From the NCBI RefSeq assembly GCF_024628865.1, contig NZ_CP102385.1, positions 136,351-200,350 of the forward strand: DNA of 64,000 nt, read 5' to 3'. This DNA comes from Sphingopyxis sp. DBS4. GTDB lineage: Bacteria; Pseudomonadota; Alphaproteobacteria; Sphingomonadales; Sphingomonadaceae. Below the pieces are notes generated by a model, which saw only the letters and a list, made by a program, of their open reading frames with translations, was not told the DNA's origin and did no database searches. Of this stretch, positions 58,073 through 64,000 are shown piece after piece (the first letter of the stretch is position 1; every line of letters begins with the position of its first letter). A program made the translations under genes and the position numbers.

Positions 58073-58926
58073 AAAGGCCTCTGCTTCCGTCGACTGTATT
58101 GCTCTGCGCTCTCCAAACAGTGGCGGCAGACGCAAGGGAAGTCTCTGTCCGGCAGGCTCAGTTAATCGACTTTTCTCGGCCTCAATCACGTCTTGCTGCG
58201 ATTCCCGCGGTCGAAAACGGTATGCGGGACGCCTTCGCAGACACTGCGACAGTAGTCCAACCATACCCCGCCGGTCCCCGATTGACCCTGATAGATCATC
58301 GCGGACTTTTTCGGGCGAGTCCCAAGCCCCCCACGGCGAATCTGCCGTTGCGCTCGCCAATAATTGCCTATCCCAAGGCGGCCAGCAAATGCGCATTCAG
58401 GACGTACCGGCCATCGCCGGTCCTGAGCCGGGGCGCCGATCGACGCAGGCAGCTTCTCTACCCCCTTGTCCAACGAGCCGCGTGCGAAGCAAATCTTCCG
58501 GTGGGATTGATGGACGCGCTTGTTATTCAGGAGAGTCGCTACAACCCGACTGCGATTAGCCCGAAAGGAGCGTTCGGCCTTGGACAGCTGATGCCTGGCA
58601 CCGCCCGGCAACTGGGCGTCGATCGCTACAGCCTCGATGGCAACCTTCGTGGTGCTGCACGCTATCTCAGTTGGCAACTGCGGGAATTCGGACGCGTCGA
58701 CCTCGCGCTAGCGGCATATAACGCTGGTCCAGGGCGAGTTCGTAGAGTGCAGCGGATTCCGCGGATCGCCGAAACTCAGAATTACGTCCGAAATATCCTC
58801 GCCAATTGGCAGGTGATTGAGTCCAATCATTTACCGCTGGGATCCGCGCAGCCATCTCGCCCGCCAATACAGGCAATTTGGTTCCGGGATTTTCGGCCTA
58901 GAGCCGGTTCTGGTGGCAGCGATTGA
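58069..58926 (+). CDS. Lytic transglycosylase (SLT domain), T4SS-associated
   Basis: 285 residues; signal peptide (LLPSTVLLCALQTVAADA). C-terminal goose-lysozyme-like SLT domain: VGLMDALVIQESRYNPTAIS (catalytic Glu in QESRYNP), PKGAFGLGQLMPGTARQLGV, GAARYLSWQLREFG and ALAAYNAGPGRV, the VirB1/orf169 pattern. It makes openings in peptidoglycan for the T4SS and pilus. Before the domain lies a ~120-residue unique Pro-rich region. Translationally coupled to the HTH regulator. Confidence 0.93.
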   Translation: MKRPLLPSTVLLCALQTVAADAREVSVRQAQLIDFSRPQSRLAAIPAVENGMRDAFADTATVVQPYPAGPRLTLIDHRGLFRASPKPPTANLPLRSPIIAYPKAASKCAFRTYRPSPVLSRGADRRRQLLYPLVQRAACEANLPVGLMDALVIQESRYNPTAISPKGAFGLGQLMPGTARQLGVDRYSLDGNLRGAARYLSWQLREFGRVDLALAAYNAGPGRVRRVQRIPRIAETQNYVRNILANWQVIESNHLPLGSAQPSRPPIQAIWFRDFRPRAGSGGSD

Positions 58927-59429
58927 CGGACGCGCAAGGTCCCCACCACCGTTGCGCTAGCGCGATTCCTGCGCCGTCCACACCAGCCGCAAACCGATCA
59001 CGGATGCGCCCGACGCGGAACGAATGAGCGCTCCGTGCCGCCACTGGGTCTTCTCTTGGTTCGATCACAGCGAGGCCGCCGGCATTCGTCTTGGTCGCTC
59101 GGCTACGCAGAATCGAGACGACACTTTTGCCGCGTCAGCCCATTCGCCCCGCTATGGTGCCGCTAGATCGTCGCGCCATCGGCGGTGCCCTCTTTGAGCA
59201 AGAATTTTGATGCGCCGGAAAACGGACTCGTCGGCGCTCGCGCTCACAGTCAACGACCCCGAGAAACGCCACATCGTCTCGGCCAAAAGCCGGACGACGC
59301 TCCCCCCGGTCGGTTTTCGAGTTCCGGATGTCGAGCCGTCCGCTGCCTTCGGCGAGGGGGATCTGCGACCGTCGCCGCCAAGGAGACTTTCTAGGGTCCT
59401 GAAACTATGACTTGTGACATCTACCGGCG
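58927..59429. other. Gap between transglycosylase and giant RTX gene
   Basis: Half a kilobase with no convincing gene. Two overlapping short frames (59185-59394 and 59210-59410, plus strand) lack a good RBS and protein-like composition. Because the RTX gene ends at 59430 on the minus strand, this gap holds the convergent ends of both transcripts; I see no clear T-tailed hairpin. Confidence 0.4.
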
Positions 59430-62400
59430 TTACGCAAAGAAGTCGAAGGGCATCACTCCATCTCGCCTAGTCGTCACTCGACTATCGAAAGCGCCATCCG
59501 CCCCAAAACCGGCCATCTCCTGCACCATGGACGCAAGTATCTGATCCATCTTTACTGTCGCCGGCAAGACCTGCGCCTTTGCGGCGCCGTCGTTAGCAAG
59601 CCCGGTTTCGGAAACGACATCATTCGGTGCAATAGTCATGATGAGCGGCGGGGACTCCAGCACCGGCTGAAGATGGAGGCGCCGCCACTCAGCCAAGGCC
59701 GCATGATCGGGCAGAATTCCAGCCGCTGTCTGCCGAAGCGAAGCAACAAGATCGTCGGCTGACATGGCAGGCTGCGGGTCGATGTCCAGCGCCGGCACCT
59801 CTTCAGACAATGGCCCCGTTTCAATCTCCGGCTCGACAACCGGTTCTGTGGTCATCGGCTCGGGCGGGAATCTGTCGGTGTCGAAGGTGAGCGGTACCGC
59901 GTCGAGGCTCGGCATCAAGGGATAGCGCCCAGCAGACAAGCCGCGCTCGTCATACTGCCCAGCGAAGTCGAAGCGCGGGTCGCCGACCGAGAGATATCCG
60001 CCGCTCGAACGCAGTGCGTTCAGCAGGCTCTGATTGGGAGTAGGCACAGCAGGCACGGTCCCGGGCTTGTACGCCAGCGCCGCGTTCCCCAAGGTTCCCG
60101 TCGAGCCATTCTCGCGGGTGAATACCGCAGTCGAGAGGAGAATATTCTCTCCGAGCTTCGCGCGACCTTCGCGATGCTGCGCAACAAGACCAATCGACTT
60201 GATCCCAAGCTCAGCGAGCGTCTTAAGCTCGCCAGCATCTGTCACGCCATCGAGGTCTGCATCGACCCAGATCTTGAGTTCGCCGAAGCGTGCGTCCTTG
60301 GCGTCGATGACCTTGTCGCCGTTATTGTCCAAGGCCGCCAGCGCATCCAGGTCGCTGGCTGCGTTCGGATTTTCGGTACCAAAGCTCAGTTCGGACACAT
60401 CGTTGATCAGACCGTCATTGTTGCGGTCGATGACGAGAAAGCCGTCGCCCTTGCCGATCCAGCCAGTATCATCGCTGCCGCCGTCGCCGTTCATGTCAAA
60501 GCGGGCCTTCGACTTCTTGATCGACTTCATCTCGATGCCGTCGCCGTCGAGATCGAGGATGATCGGCGACAGCAGCCCATATTGGCTGCCCTTGAACGAC
60601 ATGAGATTGGAGACACCAAGCGCGCCGGCGCGGGGATCGACATTACCCTTCTTCGGCCCGATCGCCATCGCGCCGCCGCCGAAGCTGATGCGATAATTCT
60701 TGGACTTGCGCTCGAAGCTCTGCGAACGCGCGGCAATGTCGGGGAGCTGGGTCGCCGACGAGAAGTAAGTCAGAGCCGCGTCGATATAGTCCCTGACGAC
60801 GCCATCGGTGCGGGTATAGCTTCCCTTGTTGATGACGACGACATCGCCAAGTTCCGAAGTGCCGTTGACAGCCGTTCCGATCAGATTGAGGGACCGGACA
60901 CTGGCGCCCGCCAGCGTGAAGATCTCGCCATCCTCGGCCACGCCGTCGCCGTCGCGGTCGCGCCAGATCCGGAAATCGGCGAACTTCGCGTCAGCCGACG
61001 AGAGGATTCCGTCCTTGTTGCTATCGAAAGCCCGCAGGCCAACCAAGTCGGACGTCGCCCCCGGAACGTCATTCACAAAGCTGAACTCGCCCGCATTGGT
61101 CAGCTTCCCGTCGCCGTTGCGGTCAAGGAACAGCAGCCCTTCACCGGTGCCCATCCAGCTGGTGTCGTCGGCAAGGCCGTCGCCGTCCATGTCGTAGCGG
61201 GCACTGCTCTCAGCGGCGGACAGGGTGGCGACACCGTTGCCGTCGAGATCGAGGATGATCGGCGACGAGATATTCACCGTGACATTATTCTTGAAAACGA
61301 GCTGCTCGATTCCGATGAGCTGGTCTGTCCCGTCATTGCCATCGGCGCTCGTCGCATTGTCGACGATCGATACAATCCCTCCTGAGGTCGAGAGCGAGTA
61401 GGTCGTGCTGACGCCTGCGAAGATCGCCTTGTCGAACCCGGCCCCGCCGTCGATGATGTCGTTGCCGCGCCCTGCGTTGATCGTGTCGTCGCCGTCACCG
61501 CCACGGATCGTGTTTGCGGTAGTCGTGCCGGTCAGCGTGTCATTCCCCGAGCCACCGGTCAGATTTTCGACATTGGTGATCGTGTCGACATCGCCCGCGG
61601 CGACGGTCTGCGCCGCCGTAATCGCGAGGCTGACCGTCAGATTGGCGGTCGCGTAGGAATAATCGACGGTATCGGTTCCCCCACTGCCATTGATGGTGTC
61701 GTTACCGGCGCCGCCGCTCAAAATGTCATCCCCGGCATCGCCGACGAGACTATCGTTGCCGCCGCCGCCATAGAGCCGGTCGTTGCCGTCACCACCCCAC
61801 AGGATGTTGGCGGCGGCATTGCCCGTGATGACGTCGTCACCGGCAGCACCCTGAATCCGGGTGATGTTGACGAGATCGACGTTGCTGAAGTCGAGGATGT
61901 CGCCGTTCGCCGTCCCCGACACCGTTACGCCGGTGAAACCATTGGCGGTGACCGTCGTAACGCCGATGGTGCTTCCCATGCGGATCGCGTTGTTGGAGCG
62001 CAGCGCTTTGACCACCGCAGGCTGGTTCACGAAGAGGAAATCGCTCGCATCGAGGCTCGCGAGGTCGATATCCTCGATGATGATGTCGGGACGGTCGCCG
62101 ATGGCGATGCGGACATCGTCACCGTCCTGCGACATGATCGGGACAAGATCCGCGTAACTTGTCAGCCCGCTCATGCCGTTAAGGAACACAATCTTGTCGG
62201 CCCCGTCATGATAGTCGGTGATGGTCGCCCAGAGTTCCTCCCAAGGATCGAAATCGACCATGAAGCTGTCGAAGACGAAATAATCGTAACCCGCCCCGCC
62301 CATGATCCTGTTGCTGGTGCCGAAAATTTCGATCACGTCGTTGCCGCGACCACCGTAGATCGTGTTGTTCCAGCCATCCGAGGTAATATGGTCGTTGCCG

Positions 62401-64000
62401 TCCATGGCATCGACGGTGACGGCGCCACTGCCATAAGCGAGGACGCGCTCGCTCGCGTTGCCGAGTTGGTCGCGCTGCGCAAAGGTCTTGACCACGGTCG
62501 TCGTCGGATAGGGAACCGAACCCGCTGCCGGCGCGGCTCCAAAGCCGCCATCGGTGAGCCAATTGCCGAACATGAAGTCCGACGCGTCGAGGTCGGCGAG
62601 CAGGATATTCTCGACCCGGATTACCGGCAGACCCTTGAGTGCGATATCGACATGCGCTCCCACCTGGATCATGTATGGCGCGAGATCGGCAAAGCCTCCG
62701 ATACCGCCTGTCCCGTTGACGATGCCGATCCGGTCGACGCCATTCTGGAAGTCGGTGATCGTTGTCCATTTAACGCTCGGATCGCCACCCAATAGCGAGA
62801 AGCCATCGAAGATGAAGGTGTCGGCACCGGCATCGCCCATGACCGAACCACTGTCGCCCATCAGCTCAATGATATCGTTGCCGTCGCCAGCCGACACGCT
62901 CATGGCCCATCCATCGACGGTGATATAGTCGTCGCCGCCGAGCGACCCGATATGACCGTTGGAAGAACCACGGCCAACGATGCGGTCGTTACCGGCCCCG
63001 AAAAGTGCCCATTGCGATGGGGTGCGCTCCGGCCCGGTTGCCAGCATCCCCACCTTGAGCGTGAAGACGTCGCTCGCGGCAAGGCTGCCATCGCTGGCCG
63101 TGATCCGGATATTATAATCGCCCAGCGCGCCGCCGGGGATCGTACCGGTGAGATGCCCGCCTGCGAAGGTCAGCCAGGCCGGAAGTGCCGAACCATCGGC
63201 CATCGTGGCGCTGTACGTGAGCGCGTCGCCATCCGGGTCGCCAAACGCATTGGCCGGGATCGCGATGTCGATGGTGTCGCCGCGGGTCGCCGCAGCATCC
63301 GCGATCGGATTGAGGACCACCGGCGCGTCGTTACCGCCCGCGCCGACCGAAACGGTCAGGCGGAAGATATCCGAAACGGCGAGCAGCCCGTCATTCGCGA
63401 AGACCTCGATGTCGATCGGCCCCGTGAAACCTGCCGGCGGAGTCCCCGTGAAGCGCGCGCCGTCGAAACTCAGCCATCCCGGAAGCGCATAGCCGTTCGC
63501 AAGGCGCGCCGTGATCGTGAGCGTATCGCCATCGACGTCGGCGAAACTGCCTGCCGGCAGCGCAACATCGAGCGCGCCAGCGCTCGTCCAATCAATGTCG
63601 GCCAGAGCGGACGCGACAGTCGGGGCGTCGTTGACCGAAACGATCTCGAGCTCGAAGCTGTCCGAGACGCTCAGCGTACCGTCGCTTGCGGTCACCGCAA
63701 TGGCAAGCGCACCATGATAGTTGAGCGGGGCTGGCCGGTGAAACGCCGCGTCGCGGCATCGAAGCTGAGCCACGAGGGCAGCGGATCGCCGTTGGCGAGT
63801 TTCGCCGACAGGGTGAGCGCATCGCCATCGGGATCGCTGAATGCGCCGGCAGGAAGCGTGATGTCGACGGCATGATCTTCCGCCACCATGACATCCGCAA
63901 GCGGAGCCGAAACGACCGGCGCATCATTGTCCGAACTGATCGTGAGGCGGAAGCCGTCGGCAACGACAAGCGCCCCGTCAGAAGCGACAATCTCGATGTC
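59430..64000 (-). CDS. Giant cadherin-like/RTX calcium-binding surface protein (5' part outside window, possible frameshift)
   Basis: About 1520 residues of a larger protein entering from beyond the right edge. Order: several ~100-residue cadherin/dystroglycan-like repeats ('LSFDGARFTGTPPAGFTG', 'VNDAPTV', 'DPDGDALTYSATMADG'), RTX nonapeptide-type calcium repeats (GGDGNDRLYGGGGNDSLVGD; GGAGNDTINGSGG), two EF-hand-like 'SPIILDLDGNGVATL'/'DLDGDGIEMK' modules with DRNGDGKL, and a helical C-terminus. RTX proteins are usually exported by type I secretion; no transporter is in the window. At 63727-63730 (GGGG on the plus strand) the frame shifts: one frame reads RRFTGQP up to it, another PLNYHGALAIAVTASDG after it; one added base restores a continuous domain, so this is a real frameshift or a sequencing error. 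A paralogous scrap is at 28197-28367. Confidence 0.85.

Noticed and set aside
59185..59410. Two overlapping small plus-strand frames after the transglycosylase
   Set aside because: Poor start context and low-complexity composition; neither is better than the other.

Overview
The window is GC-rich DNA of alphaproteobacterial character, most likely from a sphingomonad (Sphingopyxis/Sphingobium/Novosphingobium type). This is inferred from the F-type tra cluster that carries its own S26 peptidase, from DUF1173, DUF736, DUF2493 and PemK accessory genes of the kind seen on sphingomonad plasmids and ICEs, and from general protein style. No rRNA, tRNA, CRISPR array, replication initiator or integrase is visible, so plasmid and integrated element cannot be told apart here.

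Layout. (1) 1-3.5 kb is a chromosome-like cell-wall sugar recycling locus: anmK (partial), a PP2C-like phosphatase, a GntR/UTRA regulator and a BadF-type glucosamine/GlcNAc kinase. (2) 3.8-14.8 kb is accessory backbone: a frameshifted gene remnant, a DUF1173 gene with two partners, two tandem copies of a translationally coupled pair (Tat-signal protein + sigma region-4-like protein), DUF736, DUF2493 and hypothetical genes, a Phd/PemK-type toxin-antitoxin pair and ssb. A 76-bp potentially structured repeat occurs upstream of both the DUF736 gene and ssb. (3) 14.8-22.5 kb is the DNA-processing module: a palindrome-rich candidate oriT, a small relaxosome-like protein, TraD coupling protein and a 1080-residue MobF relaxase-helicase TraI. 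(4) 23.2-36 kb is a cargo island between TraI and the mating-pair genes. It holds a ParB fragment, a DUF4238 protein, three consecutive genes with HEPN-like R-x(4-6)-H motifs, IS3 and RTX-gene remnants, a GSU2403-type nucleotidyltransferase, a PD-(D/E)XK-like nuclease, a three-gene operon centred on a two-HxK PLD-superfamily protein, and an AbiEii-like gene with a small partner. (5) 36.5-56.9 kb is one long minus-strand F-type T4SS operon, in order of transcription traA-L-E-K-B-dsbC-orf-V-C-orf-trbI-S26 peptidase-traW-U-trbC-N-F-H-G, with nearly every junction overlapping or abutting. (6) 57.2-58.9 kb holds divergent regulatory-type genes and a lytic transglycosylase. (7) 59.4-64 kb is the 3' part of a giant cadherin-like/RTX surface protein running off the right edge.

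How it works together. TraI and the relaxosome would nick and unwind the DNA at oriT and TraD would pass it to the TraC-powered T4SS. The pilus (TraA, processed by the S26 peptidase) and mating-pair proteins (TraN, TraG) make cell contact, the disulfide enzymes (DsbC, TraF) would fold the cysteine-rich TraN and TraU, and the lytic transglycosylase and possibly an M15-like tail on TraG open the wall. The central island looks like a defence or toxin-antitoxin cargo hotspot. Its most interesting parts are the PLD three-gene operon and the row of HEPN-motif genes. Functions of the island genes are inferred from motifs and context only.
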